Shown: one piece after another, positions 27,211 through 36,128 of the stretch | Position numbering within the stretch: the stretch's first letter is position 1 | Layout of the letters: each line of letters opens with the position of its first letter | The notes under the pieces: model-generated | The model's input: the letters and a program-made list of their open reading frames with translations, nothing else | The model's database searches: none | Told to the model about the DNA's origin: nothing | Assembly: GCF_036231905.1 (NCBI RefSeq) | Contig: NZ_JAZARE010000003.1 | Location: 248,001 to 312,000, forward strand | From: CAMLIZ01 sp036231905 | Lineage (GTDB): Bacteria > Pseudomonadota > Gammaproteobacteria > Burkholderiales > Burkholderiaceae_C | Length of the DNA: 64,000 nt | Direction: 5' to 3' | Translations under genes and position numbers: made by a program

Positions 27211-27984
27211 ATGACGATGAGAAACAAGGCGGCCGGCGTTCTGGCCTCCACATTGGCAATGCTGGCGCCGCAAGCCTGGGCGGACACGGCCTCGGTGGCC
27301 GTCTCCAACGTGAAGGTGCAGGTGATGGACACGGTGCCCGGCGACGACATCTGGCCGTGGGCCGTGTTCTTCACCGGCGACCCCAGCTGGCTGTCGTACA
27401 CCACCCTCGCAGGCGCCCACGTCGAGGCCCCCGTGGCGGACCAGGCCAGCCAGGGCTGGCTGGGCACGGTGCAATCGGCCACGGCCAGCAGCGGCGGCTC
27501 GATGGCCCAGGCGGGAACGACGGCCGGTGATCTCTACGGCAGCAGCGGCCCCGGCGGCTGGGCCTCGGTGAGCGCGGTGGACGGCCAGCAAGGCTGGGCC
27601 TACGCAACCGTGTTCAACGGCTTGTTCCTCGCCGGCGCTCAGACCCGGTTCGTGGTTACCGCCTCCGTGGACGGCCTGACCGCCGCCGGCGCGAGCGCCC
27701 AGGCCAACACGAGCATCGAGATCTGCGACAACGATGGCAGCTGCAGCCCGCTGGGGTACAGCGAGGCCCTCACCTTCGGCGGCTTCGGCTTCCCGGTACC
27801 GACCTCCCTGCGCGCGGAGTGGACCAACCCCACCAGCGACGCTGCCTGGGGCACGCTCAACGTGAGCATGGCCGCAGCGGCCCAGTCCACCCTGCTGCCG
27901 GTGCCCGAGCCCGCCACCGGCTTGCTGTTCCTGGCGGGTGTGGCCGCCCTGTGCGCGGCGGGCACTCGCCGCCCCCAGCGCTGA
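27211..27984 (+). CDS. PEP-CTERM sorting-domain protein
   Basis: The protein has 257 residues with a strong GGAGG upstream of the ATG. The signal peptide is MTMRNKAAGVLASTLAMLAPQAWA. The body is rich in Ala, Gly, Ser, Thr and Val without a recognisable catalytic motif. The C-terminus is a PEP-CTERM signal: VPEPATG from residue 231, a hydrophobic segment (LLFLAGVAALCAA), then a basic tail (TRRPQR). Such proteins are handled by exosortase and end up at the cell surface or in exopolysaccharide. No exosortase is in the window. The position between the symporter and a secreted endoglucanase suggests a surface role in polysaccharide handling; the function is unknown. Confidence 0.85.
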   Translation: MTMRNKAAGVLASTLAMLAPQAWADTASVAVSNVKVQVMDTVPGDDIWPWAVFFTGDPSWLSYTTLAGAHVEAPVADQASQGWLGTVQSATASSGGSMAQAGTTAGDLYGSSGPGGWASVSAVDGQQGWAYATVFNGLFLAGAQTRFVVTASVDGLTAAGASAQANTSIEICDNDGSCSPLGYSEALTFGGFGFPVPTSLRAEWTNPTSDAAWGTLNVSMAAAAQSTLLPVPEPATGLLFLAGVAALCAAGTRRPQR

Positions 27985-28124
27985 AGGACATCCATGAAGC
28001 GGGGCTACACCTGCGCAGGCAGTGGGCGCTGCCGCCCTGCATGGAACAACCAGCTTGACGATTCCACAACCGCTCGCGCCCGGAGGAGACGCCGTGCCGA
28101 GCACCTACGACGAAAGGTCAGAAG

Positions 28125-29537
28125 ATGAAGTCGTTGATATCGATGGTTCTCTTCCTGCTCGGGCTGTGCATCGCACCGTTCGCGCAGGCCCAAAGCTGCG
28201 GCAGCGGCGGCGGCGCCACCGTGTGCCTCACGGCCACCGGCAGCGCCAGCAACATCCAGCTCAGCTGGACGGTGAGCGGCAGCAACGTCAGCAACGTGCA
28301 GGTGTACCGCGACACCGACAGCAACCCCAGCGGCCGCAGCCGCCTGGCCTCGGTGAGCAGCAGCAGCCGCAGCTACACCGACAGCACCGCCGCCACCGGC
28401 ACCACCTACTGGTACTGGATCAAGTTCAGCGTCGGCAGCGCGAGCTACAACTCCAACGCCGCGTCGGCCGCACGCACCGGCAGCACCTCGGGCATGCGCA
28501 ACCTCACCAGCCTGCAGCTGGCGGCACTGATGTCGCCGGGCTGGAACGTGGGCAACTCGCTGGAGGCCATCGGCGGTGAAACCAACTGGGGCAACCCGGC
28601 GGTGAACCAGGCGCTGATGAACGGGGTGAAGGCCGCCGGCTTCAAGACGGTGCGCATCCCGGTGTCGTGGAAGCAATACGCCGATGCCAACGACAACATC
28701 AGCGCGAGCTGGATGGCGCGGGTGACCGAGGTGGTGAACTACGCACGCAACGCGGGCCTGTACGCCATCATCAACATCCACTGGGACGGCGGCTGGATGA
28801 ACCAGCCCACCTACGCCAACCAGTCGGCGATCAATGCGCGCATCACCAAGTTCTGGACCCAGATCGCCAACAACTTCAAGACCTACGACGACTATCTGCT
28901 GTTCGCCGGCACCAACGAGGTGATGAAGGACGGCGACTACGGCACGCCCACGGTGGAGTACTACACCGTGCAGAACAGCTTCAACCAGACCTTTGTGAAC
29001 GCAGTGCGCGCCACCGGCGGCAACAACGCCGTGCGCCACCTGATCGTGCAGGGTTTCAACACCAACATCGACCACACCTACAACTTCTTCACCGTGCCCA
29101 CCGACAGCGCGAGCAACCGCCTGATGGTCGAGGTGCACTACTACGACCCCTACAACTTCACCCTGAACACCGACAACGACAACATCTGGCAATGGGGCAG
29201 CATCGCGACCAGCGCGGCCAACACCGAGACCTGGGCCAATGAGTCGTATGTGGACGCCCAGATGCAGAAGATGAAGTCCCGCTTCGTCGACGGGCTGGGC
29301 ATGCCGGTGCTGATGGGCGAATATTCGGCGGTGGCCCGCTTGAACGTGGACAGCGCACAGAAGTACCGCACCTACTGGGACCAAACCATCACCAAGGCCG
29401 CGTTCTCGCGCGGCATCGTGCCGGTGTACTGGGATGCGGGTGCCACCGGCAACCACACCTCGGGCCTGTTCAACCGCTCCACCGGTGCGCAGGTGTACCC
29501 CAGCCTGGTCAGCACCATCGTCAACGCGGCGAAGTAA
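28125..29537 (+). CDS. Exported GH5 endo-beta-glucanase/xyloglucanase with N-terminal Fn3-like module
   Basis: The protein has 470 residues, AAAGG 7 bases before the ATG, and a signal peptide MKSLISMVLFLLGLCIAPFAQAQ. Residues ~24-118 form an Ig/Fn3-like module (IQLSWTVSGSNVSNVQVYRDTD; TGTTYWYWIKFSVGS) rich in Ser. The GH5 catalytic domain follows (LMSPGWNVGNSLEAIGGETNWGNP; VRIPVSWKQY; INIHWDGGWM). The acid/base is Glu265 in FAGTNEV and the nucleophile Glu399 in LMGEYSAV. The WNVGNSLEA and NIHWDGGW pattern is that of GH5 subfamily 4, which includes endoglucanases and xyloglucanases. It probably works outside the cell or at the surface with GH74. It lies 140 bases after the PEP-CTERM gene; that spacer shows only ribosome-binding-like sequence. 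Confidence 0.9.
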   Translation: MKSLISMVLFLLGLCIAPFAQAQSCGSGGGATVCLTATGSASNIQLSWTVSGSNVSNVQVYRDTDSNPSGRSRLASVSSSSRSYTDSTAATGTTYWYWIKFSVGSASYNSNAASAARTGSTSGMRNLTSLQLAALMSPGWNVGNSLEAIGGETNWGNPAVNQALMNGVKAAGFKTVRIPVSWKQYADANDNISASWMARVTEVVNYARNAGLYAIINIHWDGGWMNQPTYANQSAINARITKFWTQIANNFKTYDDYLLFAGTNEVMKDGDYGTPTVEYYTVQNSFNQTFVNAVRATGGNNAVRHLIVQGFNTNIDHTYNFFTVPTDSASNRLMVEVHYYDPYNFTLNTDNDNIWQWGSIATSAANTETWANESYVDAQMQKMKSRFVDGLGMPVLMGEYSAVARLNVDSAQKYRTYWDQTITKAAFSRGIVPVYWDAGATGNHTSGLFNRSTGAQVYPSLVSTIVNAAK

Positions 29538-29568
29538 GCCGCCCTGCCCCCGCAAGGACCGATCTGAC

Positions 29569-31155
29569 ATGCGCGTGTCCCGACGTACCGCTTTGATGAC
29601 CGCCCTTGCGGGCGCCGCCGCTGCACAGCTGCCCGCGGCGGCCGCCGTGCAGCGGCCCCGTTTTGGCGCCGGCCTTGAAGGCCAGCGCAAGGCCGACCTC
29701 GGCGACGGCACCTACCGCAACCCGATCGTGCCGGGCGACCACCCCGACCCCACCATCCTGAAGGACGGGGCCGACTACTACATGACGTTCTCGTCCTTCC
29801 AGTCCTATCCCGGTGCAGTGATCTGGCACTCGACGGACCTGGTCAACTGGGCGCCCATCGGCCCCGCGCTGCACAAACCCATCGGCACCGTGTGGGCCAT
29901 GGACCTGGTGAAGCACCAGGGCCGCTTCTACCTCTACATCCCCACGCTGCAAGACGACGGCAGCGGCATCCACGTGACCTGGGCCGACAACATCCGCGGC
30001 CCCTGGAGCGACCCCGTCGACCTGAAGCTGCCGGGCTGCATCGACCCCGGCCACGCGGTGGGCGAGGACGGCAAGCGCTATCTCTTCGTCAACGGCATCC
30101 GCCGCGTGCAGCTGGCCGACGACGGCCTGTCCACCGTGGGCGAGCTGCAGCCGGCGTACACGCCCTGGCGCTACCCAGACGACTGGGTGGTGGAGATGTT
30201 CGCGCCCGAAGGGCCCAAGCTGTTCCGCCGCGGCGCCTGGTTCTACCTCGTATCCGCCGTGGGTGGCACTTCCGGCCCGGCCACCAGCCACATGGTGACG
30301 GTGGCCCGCGCCAAGTCCATCCACGGTCCCTGGGAGCATTGCCCGCACAACCCGGTGGTGCGCACACAAAGTGCCGACGAACCGTGGTGGTCGCGCGGCC
30401 ATGCCACGGTGGTGGAAGGCCCGGCGGGCGACTGGTGGATGGTCTATCACGGATATGAAAAGGGCTTCCGTACCCTGGGCCGCCAGACGCTGCTGGAGCC
30501 GATCGAATGGACACGCGACGGCTGGTTCCGCGCCAAGGGCGGCACCTTGTCCGCGGCGCTGCCCAAGCCGAAAGGCGGCGTGGCCGGCCCGGCCGGGCAG
30601 CCGCTGTCCGACAGCTTCACCGGCCGGCAACTGGGCCCGCAGTGGAGCTTCTTCAACCCGGGCGCCAACGAGATGCAGCGCGTGCGCCTGGACAGCCAGG
30701 GCCTGCTGCTGCAGGCCAAGGGCAGCACGCTGGCCGACTGCTCGCCGCTCACCTGCCTGGTGGGCGACCGCAGCTACGAAGCCTCGGTGGAGCTGCAGAT
30801 CGAAGGCGACGCACAAGGCGGCATGAGCCTCTACTACGACCCGCGCGGCTTCGTGGGCGTGGGCTTCACCGCCATGCAGATGCTCACCTACCAGTACAGC
30901 CAGGAGCAGCAGTGGATGCGCACGCCCATCACGGCGAAGACGGTGCACCTGAAGCTCGTCAACCGGGAGAACGTGGTCACCTTCCATCACTCGGCCGATG
31001 GCCGGCAGTGGACGCAGCACCCCTGGCAGATGGAGGTGTCCGGCTTCCACCACAACGTGTTCGGCGGCTTCCTCAGCCTGAAGATCGGCCTGTTCGCCGC
31101 CGGCCGCGGCCAGGTGCGGCTGCGCAACTTCCGCTATCGCGGCCTGCTGGGATAG
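29569..31155 (+). CDS. Exported GH43 glycosidase (xylosidase/arabinofuranosidase) with C-terminal GH43 beta-sandwich
   Basis: The protein has 528 residues from the ATG at 29569 (AAGGA 12 bases upstream); the frame to 29434 lies inside GH5. The leader MRVSRRTALMTALAG has a twin arginine followed by a hydrophobic run, so Tat export is possible. The five-bladed propeller shows catalytic base Asp60 (GDHPDPTI), a pKa-tuning Asp in GCIDPGH and acid Glu214 in FAPEGPKLF. Residues ~345-528 are a beta-sandwich of the GH43_C2/DUF1349 kind (LGPQWSFFNPGANEMQRV; GVGFTAMQMLTYQYSQEQQW). GH43 covers beta-xylosidase and alpha-L-arabinofuranosidase; the two cannot be separated by eye. It starts 31 bases after GH5 and likely shares its transcript. 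Confidence 0.88.
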   Translation: MRVSRRTALMTALAGAAAAQLPAAAAVQRPRFGAGLEGQRKADLGDGTYRNPIVPGDHPDPTILKDGADYYMTFSSFQSYPGAVIWHSTDLVNWAPIGPALHKPIGTVWAMDLVKHQGRFYLYIPTLQDDGSGIHVTWADNIRGPWSDPVDLKLPGCIDPGHAVGEDGKRYLFVNGIRRVQLADDGLSTVGELQPAYTPWRYPDDWVVEMFAPEGPKLFRRGAWFYLVSAVGGTSGPATSHMVTVARAKSIHGPWEHCPHNPVVRTQSADEPWWSRGHATVVEGPAGDWWMVYHGYEKGFRTLGRQTLLEPIEWTRDGWFRAKGGTLSAALPKPKGGVAGPAGQPLSDSFTGRQLGPQWSFFNPGANEMQRVRLDSQGLLLQAKGSTLADCSPLTCLVGDRSYEASVELQIEGDAQGGMSLYYDPRGFVGVGFTAMQMLTYQYSQEQQWMRTPITAKTVHLKLVNRENVVTFHHSADGRQWTQHPWQMEVSGFHHNVFGGFLSLKIGLFAAGRGQVRLRNFRYRGLLG

Positions 31156-31174
31156 GCTCGGCCATCGACATCCG

Positions 31175-32161
31175 ATGGACGGCGACATGGGACGACACCC
31201 CACGGAAGAACTAGACGCGCTGCAGCAGAGCCTGGCACGCACGATCGGGGCCCACACCCAGGGCAACGAGGACCGGGCCATGCCGATCCCGAATGTCATG
31301 TTCTTCCGGCGTGAAGCCCCCACGGAGCCCTCGCTGTGCCAGATCGAGCCCAGCATCGTGCTCGTGGCGCAGGGTGCCAAGCGCATGCTCCTGGGCAGCG
31401 AGGCGTACGCCTACGATACCGAGCGCTTCCTGATCACGTCCCTGGACGTGCCGGCCAATTCGCAAGCCGTGGTCGCCTCCAAGGAGAAACCCTGCCTCGG
31501 CCTGTGCCTGAAGCTGGACCTTCAGGTGATGGCCGACTTGATCGCGCACGCCGGCCTGCCCGTGCCCACCGAGCGGCCGGGTGACAGGAGCGTGGGCATT
31601 GGCCATGTCACGCCCAGGCTGCTCGGGTCCATCCAGCGGCTGCTGGACCTGCTGGACGAGCCGGCATCGATACCGGTGCTGGCCCCGCTGATCCAGCGCG
31701 AGATCCACTATCGCCTGCTGGCCGGCGAACAAGCCGCGCATCTGTGGCAGATCGCCTCGGTGGGCAGCCAGGGCCATCGGATCTCCCGCGCCATCGACTG
31801 GCTGAAGCTCAACTTCGCCTTGCCGCTGCGGGTGGACGAACTGGCAGCGCGCGTGCAGATGAGCACGTCCACCTTGAACCTCCACTTCCGCCAGCTCACC
31901 ACGATGAGCCCCTTGCAGTACCAGAAGTGGCTGCGCCTGAATGAAGCGCGGCGCCTGATGCTCAACGAAGGGCTGGACGCCGCGACCGCAGCCTTCGACG
32001 TCGGCTACGAAAGCCCGTCGCAGTTCAGCCGCGAGTACAGCCGGCTGTTTGGCATGCCGCCCAAGCGCGACATCGTGAGCTTGCGCCGCAAGGCCGCGCT
32101 GGGTGCGCAGCCAGGGCACGCCAGTGGTGCCCCGCCGGAGCACCGCGCCGACGGCGGCTGA
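31175..32161 (+). CDS. AraC-family transcriptional regulator
   Basis: The protein has 328 residues. An N-terminal AraC_N-type sensor domain (FRREAPTEPSLCQIEPSIVLVAQGAKRMLLG; LGLCLKLDLQVMADLI) precedes a C-terminal pair of helix-turn-helix units from about residue 205 (LRVDELAARVQMSTSTLNLHFRQLTTMSPLQYQKWLRLNEARRLM; DAATAAFDVGYESPSQFSREYSRLFG). This layout matches the YqhC-like group, which controls aldehyde-detoxifying enzymes. The molybdenum aldehyde oxidoreductase genes lie just downstream, so it probably regulates them. An ATG at 31187 is an alternative start. A small hairpin, CCATCG/CGATGG (31162-31178), covers the start codon. Confidence 0.9.
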   Translation: MDGDMGRHPTEELDALQQSLARTIGAHTQGNEDRAMPIPNVMFFRREAPTEPSLCQIEPSIVLVAQGAKRMLLGSEAYAYDTERFLITSLDVPANSQAVVASKEKPCLGLCLKLDLQVMADLIAHAGLPVPTERPGDRSVGIGHVTPRLLGSIQRLLDLLDEPASIPVLAPLIQREIHYRLLAGEQAAHLWQIASVGSQGHRISRAIDWLKLNFALPLRVDELAARVQMSTSTLNLHFRQLTTMSPLQYQKWLRLNEARRLMLNEGLDAATAAFDVGYESPSQFSREYSRLFGMPPKRDIVSLRRKAALGAQPGHASGAPPEHRADGG

Positions 32162-32201
32162 CGCGCGCCCGGGCCTGCATCGGATCAGGCAAGAAAACGG
32201 G

Positions 32202-32217
32202 CCGATCGCGCTATCGG
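32202..32217. promoter_or_regulatory. Short inverted repeat in the araC to paoA spacer
   Basis: CCGAT (32202-32206) and ATCGG (32213-32217) form a short inverted repeat in the 190-base spacer ahead of paoA. A -10-like CACAAT follows about 20 bases later. It could belong to the pao promoter or be chance. Apart from these and the GGGAG ribosome-binding site near 32338, I see nothing in the spacer. Confidence 0.25.
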
Positions 32218-32351
32218 GCGGCGGGAGCGGCTTACCACAATGCCCAGGCGGTGGCTGCCACCGCATCACGTCACGCCGTACCCCGGCGCACCGATCGCTG
32301 CTCGGCCTCGTCGCCCGCGGCGACGCGCGCCAAGCCTGGGAGAGAAAGCCG

Positions 32352-32978
32352 ATGCCCGTTGAAAGAGATCCCCACCTGCCGCGCGACGCGGGGCGACGCG
32401 ATGTCCTGAAAGCCTCAGTCACCGCCGGGGGCGCAGCGGCAGTGGCCCCGCTGCTGTCACCCACTGCAGCCGGCGCCAAGCCCGACCGTGCCGCGGCCCC
32501 CAACGCGGTGGCGGTGACGCTGCGCGTGAACGGCGAGGACCGGCGCCTCACGCTGGACCCACGCACCACCTTGCTGGATGCGCTGCGCGAGCACCTGCAG
32601 CTCACGGGCTCCAAGAAGGGCTGCGGCCTCGGCCAGTGCGGCGCCTGCACCGTGCTCCTGGACGGCAAGCGGGTGAAGGCCTGCCTGTGGCTGGCGGCAC
32701 TGGCAGAGGGCCGTGAGATCACCACCATCGAAGGCCTGGGTCGTGGCGACCAGCTGCACCCGCTGCAGGCCGCCTTCATCGAGCGCGATGCCTTCCAGTG
32801 CGGCTACTGCACCTCCGGCCAGATCATGGCCGGCGTCGCCTGCATCGCCGAAGGGCATGCCGGCTCGGCGCAGGAGATCCGCGAATGGATGAGCGGCAAC
32901 ATCTGCCGCTGCGGCGCCTACGACCACATCGTGGCCGCCATCCACGACACGGCCCGCAAGGCACCGCAGGGGGGCTGA
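32352..32978 (+). CDS. paoA: Periplasmic aldehyde oxidoreductase, [2Fe-2S] subunit
   Basis: The protein has 208 residues from the ATG at 32352, with GGGAG upstream; the frame continues to 32103 but that part reads over the araC end. A Tat signal (AGRRDVLKASVTAGGAAAVAPLL) exports the folded complex. The first [2Fe-2S] cluster is the plant-ferredoxin type (CGLGQCGACTVLLDGKRVKAC); the second is CGYCTSGQ with CRCGAY. These motifs place it in the xanthine oxidase family small subunit, PaoA/YagT type. It relays electrons from the molybdenum subunit. It is followed within 4 bases by the FAD subunit, forming paoABC. Confidence 0.92.
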   Translation: MPVERDPHLPRDAGRRDVLKASVTAGGAAAVAPLLSPTAAGAKPDRAAAPNAVAVTLRVNGEDRRLTLDPRTTLLDALREHLQLTGSKKGCGLGQCGACTVLLDGKRVKACLWLAALAEGREITTIEGLGRGDQLHPLQAAFIERDAFQCGYCTSGQIMAGVACIAEGHAGSAQEIREWMSGNICRCGAYDHIVAAIHDTARKAPQGG

Positions 32979-32982
32979 AGCC

Positions 32983-33984
32983 ATGCATCCCTTCGCACTC
33001 GAACGGCCGCGCGACCTGCGCTCCGCGCTTGCACTGCGCGCACAGGCCGGTCGCAACGACATTGCCACCGAGTACCTTGGCGGCGGCACCGACATGGTCC
33101 AGCTGCTGCAGGAGAACGTGCGCTCGCCCGAGCGCCTGGTGAGCTTGGGCAGCGTGCTGGACAAGCGCATCGAGGCCTCGCCGCAGGGCCTGCGCATCGG
33201 CGGCGGTGCGACGATGGCCGAAACGGCCGCGCATCCCGAGGTGGCGACACGTTTCCCGTTGATCGCGCAGGCCCTGCTCGCGTCGGCCAGCCCGCAGGTG
33301 CGCAACCAGGCTACGATGGGTGGCAACCTGCTGCAGCGCACGCGCTGCCCCTACTTCCGCGACACCGGCTACAGCGCCTGCAACAAGCGCAAGCCCGGCT
33401 CGGGCTGCGCGGCCATCGGCGGCGAGAACCGCTGGCACGCGGTGCTCGGCGGCAGCGAGCACTGCATTGCCGTGCACCCGTCCGACCTGGCGGTGGCGCT
33501 GGTGGCATTGGACGCCACGGTGCATGTGCAGGGCCTTTCCGGCGAGCGTGCAGTGGCGCTGGCCGATTTCCACCGCCTGCCAGGCTCCACGCCGCACATC
33601 GAGGCCGAGCTGCGGCCCGGCGAAGCGGTGACCGCGATCAGCGTGCCCGAGCACCCGGTGAACCGACGTGCGCACTACCTGAAGGTGCGCGACCGCGCGT
33701 CCTTTGAATTCGCCGTGGTATCCGCCGCCGTGGCGCTGGACCTGCAGGACGGTGGCCGCATCCGCGAGGCGCGCGTGGCGCTGGGCGGCGTGGGCACCAA
33801 GCCCTGGCGCCTACCCAAGGTGGAAGCCGCGCTCGCGGGCGCCGGCCTGCAGCGCGATGCTCTGCGCCGGGCGGCCGCCTTGGCGGCCCAGGGTGCGCAA
33901 GGGCGCGGCCACAACGACTTCAAGATCGAGCTGATGCAGCGCGCCATCGTGCGCGCGGTCGAGGCCGCGGGAGGTGTGGCATGA
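32983..33984 (+). CDS. paoB: Periplasmic aldehyde oxidoreductase, FAD-binding subunit
   Basis: The protein has 333 residues with no signal of its own; it would travel with PaoA. The FAD-binding fold shows TEYLGGGTDMVQLLQ and QVRNQATMGGNLLQRTRCPYF. Cysteines 122, 133, 142 and 161 lie in the insertion that holds the extra [4Fe-4S] cluster of E. coli PaoB. The C-terminal CO-dehydrogenase flavoprotein domain (RDRASFEFAVVSAAVAL; ARVALGGVGTKPWR) completes it. This separates it from ordinary xanthine dehydrogenase FAD subunits. Its end overlaps the paoC ATG by four bases. Confidence 0.9.
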   Translation: MHPFALERPRDLRSALALRAQAGRNDIATEYLGGGTDMVQLLQENVRSPERLVSLGSVLDKRIEASPQGLRIGGGATMAETAAHPEVATRFPLIAQALLASASPQVRNQATMGGNLLQRTRCPYFRDTGYSACNKRKPGSGCAAIGGENRWHAVLGGSEHCIAVHPSDLAVALVALDATVHVQGLSGERAVALADFHRLPGSTPHIEAELRPGEAVTAISVPEHPVNRRAHYLKVRDRASFEFAVVSAAVALDLQDGGRIREARVALGGVGTKPWRLPKVEAALAGAGLQRDALRRAAALAAQGAQGRGHNDFKIELMQRAIVRAVEAAGGVA

Positions 33985-36119
33985 GCGGTAACGCCTTCGT
34001 CGGACAACCGGTGAGCCGCGTTGACGGGCGGCAAAAGGTGACCGGGCGCGCGACCTACGCCGCCGAGTTCCCGCAGGCGAACCTGGCCCATGCCGCGGTG
34101 GTGCGCAGCACCATCGCCCACGGCCGCGTCAGCGCCATCGACACCGCCGCCGCGCAGCGCGCCCCGGGCGTGCTGGCCGTCATCACCCATCGCAACGCGC
34201 CGCGCCTGCCGTACCAGCCGCACAAGGGCGCAGTGGACCCGGTGGTCGGCGAACGACTGCACCTGCTGCAGGACGACCGGGTGCACAGCCAGGGCCAACC
34301 GGTGGCCCTGGTGGTGGCCGAGACGCTGGAGCAGGCGCAGCATGCCGCCACGCTGGTGCGGGTGCGCTATGCGGCCGAAGGCGCCGTCACCGACGTGCGG
34401 CAGGCGCAGCCCGTGCTGCCCACGCACGAAAAGAAGGACCAGTCCGACACCACCCCGCCCGAAACCACGCGCGGCGATCCGCACAAAGCCCTCGCCGCGG
34501 CGCCCGTGCAAGTGAACCAGCAGTACGTGATCCCGCGCGAGAACCACAACCCGTTGGAGATGCACGCCACCATCGCCGCGTGGGACGGCAACCGGCTCAC
34601 GCTGTGGGACAAGACGCAATGGGTGGACAACGTGGCCGACGAGATCGCCGCGGTGTTCGGCATCCACGCGCAGGGCGTGCACGTGGTGTCGCCCTTCGTC
34701 GGCGGCGCCTTCGGCTCCGCGCTGCGCACCTGGCCGCATGTGACCCTGGCCGCGCTGGGCGCGCGGGTGGCCAGGCGCCCGGTGAAGCTGATGCTGTCGC
34801 GGCGCGACATGTACTACGGCACCGGCTACCGCCCGCATACCGTGCAGTGGGTGGCCCTGGGCGCCTCGCGCGAGGGCCGGCTGCAGGCGATCGTGCACGA
34901 CGCGTGGCAGGAGACCTCCACCTACGAGGAATATTCGGAGTCGCTGCTCAACGCGACACGCTTCCTGCATTCCTGCCCCAACGTCCACACCCGGCACCGC
35001 ATCGCCCGCCTGAACGTGCACACGCCCACCTACATGCGCGCGCCCGGCGAATCGAGCGGCGTGCATGCGCTGGAATGTGCGATGGACGAGCTGGCGGTGG
35101 CGCTGGCGATGGACCCGGTGGAACTGCGCCTGCGCAACGAGCCACAGCAGGACGAGTTCAAGCAGCAGCCGTTCTCCAGCCGCGCCACGCGCGAGGCCTA
35201 CCGGCTGGCCGGCGAACGCTTCGGCTGGAGCCGCCGCAACCCGGTGCCCGGCTCCATGCGCGATGACCGCTGGCTGATCGGCTGGGGCGTGGCCGCTGCC
35301 ACCTACCCGATGAACTTTGCGCCGGCCTCGGCACGCGCCCGCCTGCTGCCTGACGGTAGCGCCGAGGTGAGCACCGCGGCCAGCGACATGGGCCCGGGCA
35401 CCTGGACCTCGATGACCCAGGTGGCCGCCGAAACGCTGGGGCTGCCGATGGAGCACGTGCGCTTCACGCTCGGCGACAACCGGCTGCCCAAGGCGCCGGT
35501 GCATGGCGGTTCGATGACGATGGCCAGCGTGGGCAGCGCGGTGCAGGCCGCCTGCCGCAAGGTGCGGCAGGACGCGCTGGCGCGTGCCAACGCCACCGAC
35601 CTGACCGAGGCGATGCGCCGCCTGGGCCGCCCAGTGGAGGCCACCGAGGAGGTGCAGCCCGGCGAACAAGGCCAGGGCTACTCCCGGCACGCCTTCGGCG
35701 CCGTGTTCGTGGAGGTCGCGGTCGATCCGGACCTGGGCGAAACGCGCGTGCGCCGCATCGTCGGCGCCTACGGCGCGGGCCGCGTGGTCAACCCCAAGCT
35801 GGCGCGCAGCCAGTGCATCGGCGGCATGATCGGCGGCATCGGCATGGCGTTGATGGAGCATGCGGTGGTGGACCCGCGCAACGGCCGCGTGCCCAACGCC
35901 AACTTCGCCGAGTACGCGGTGCCGGTGCACGCCGATGCGCCGCCGGTGATGGAGGTGATCTTCGTGCCCGAGGACGACCCCCACCTCAACCCGCTGGGCG
36001 TGAAGGGGCTGGGAGAGATCGCGATGGTGGGCGTGGCCCCGGCCATCGTCAACGCGATCTACCACGCCACCGGCAAGCGCATCCGCGAGCTGCCGGCCAC
36101 GCCGGACAAGCTGCTGTAG
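33981..36119 (+). CDS. paoC: Periplasmic aldehyde oxidoreductase, molybdenum cofactor subunit
   Basis: The protein has 712 residues of the xanthine oxidase large-subunit family. Domains: the N-terminal alpha/beta hammerhead (SRVDGRQKVTGRATYAAEFP), then two molybdopterin-binding domains (FVGGAFGSALRTWPHV; RAPGESSGVHALECAMDELA; ASDMGPGTWTSMTQVAAE; GAYGAGRVVNPKLARSQCIGGMIGGIG). The catalytic base is Glu679 in GVKGLGEIAMVG. Family members oxidise aromatic and other aldehydes to acids in the periplasm. Aldehydes from lignocellulose breakdown would be a sensible substrate next to a hemicellulose locus (inference). The usual maturation partner gene (paoD/xdhC) is not adjacent. Confidence 0.92.
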   Translation: MSGNAFVGQPVSRVDGRQKVTGRATYAAEFPQANLAHAAVVRSTIAHGRVSAIDTAAAQRAPGVLAVITHRNAPRLPYQPHKGAVDPVVGERLHLLQDDRVHSQGQPVALVVAETLEQAQHAATLVRVRYAAEGAVTDVRQAQPVLPTHEKKDQSDTTPPETTRGDPHKALAAAPVQVNQQYVIPRENHNPLEMHATIAAWDGNRLTLWDKTQWVDNVADEIAAVFGIHAQGVHVVSPFVGGAFGSALRTWPHVTLAALGARVARRPVKLMLSRRDMYYGTGYRPHTVQWVALGASREGRLQAIVHDAWQETSTYEEYSESLLNATRFLHSCPNVHTRHRIARLNVHTPTYMRAPGESSGVHALECAMDELAVALAMDPVELRLRNEPQQDEFKQQPFSSRATREAYRLAGERFGWSRRNPVPGSMRDDRWLIGWGVAAATYPMNFAPASARARLLPDGSAEVSTAASDMGPGTWTSMTQVAAETLGLPMEHVRFTLGDNRLPKAPVHGGSMTMASVGSAVQAACRKVRQDALARANATDLTEAMRRLGRPVEATEEVQPGEQGQGYSRHAFGAVFVEVAVDPDLGETRVRRIVGAYGAGRVVNPKLARSQCIGGMIGGIGMALMEHAVVDPRNGRVPNANFAEYAVPVHADAPPVMEVIFVPEDDPHLNPLGVKGLGEIAMVGVAPAIVNAIYHATGKRIRELPATPDKLL

Positions 36120-36128
36120 CGCCGCCGG

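Noticed and set aside
28094..28579. GTG with a strong GGAGGAGA site upstream, 161-codon frame
   Set aside because: It is out of frame with, and overlaps, the well-supported GH5 gene; its product is Gln/Arg-rich with no sensible fold. A short leader peptide cannot be excluded.
31162..31178. Hairpin over the AraC start codon as a riboswitch
   Set aside because: A single 6-base stem is too small and no known riboswitch consensus is present; an alternative ATG lies just downstream.
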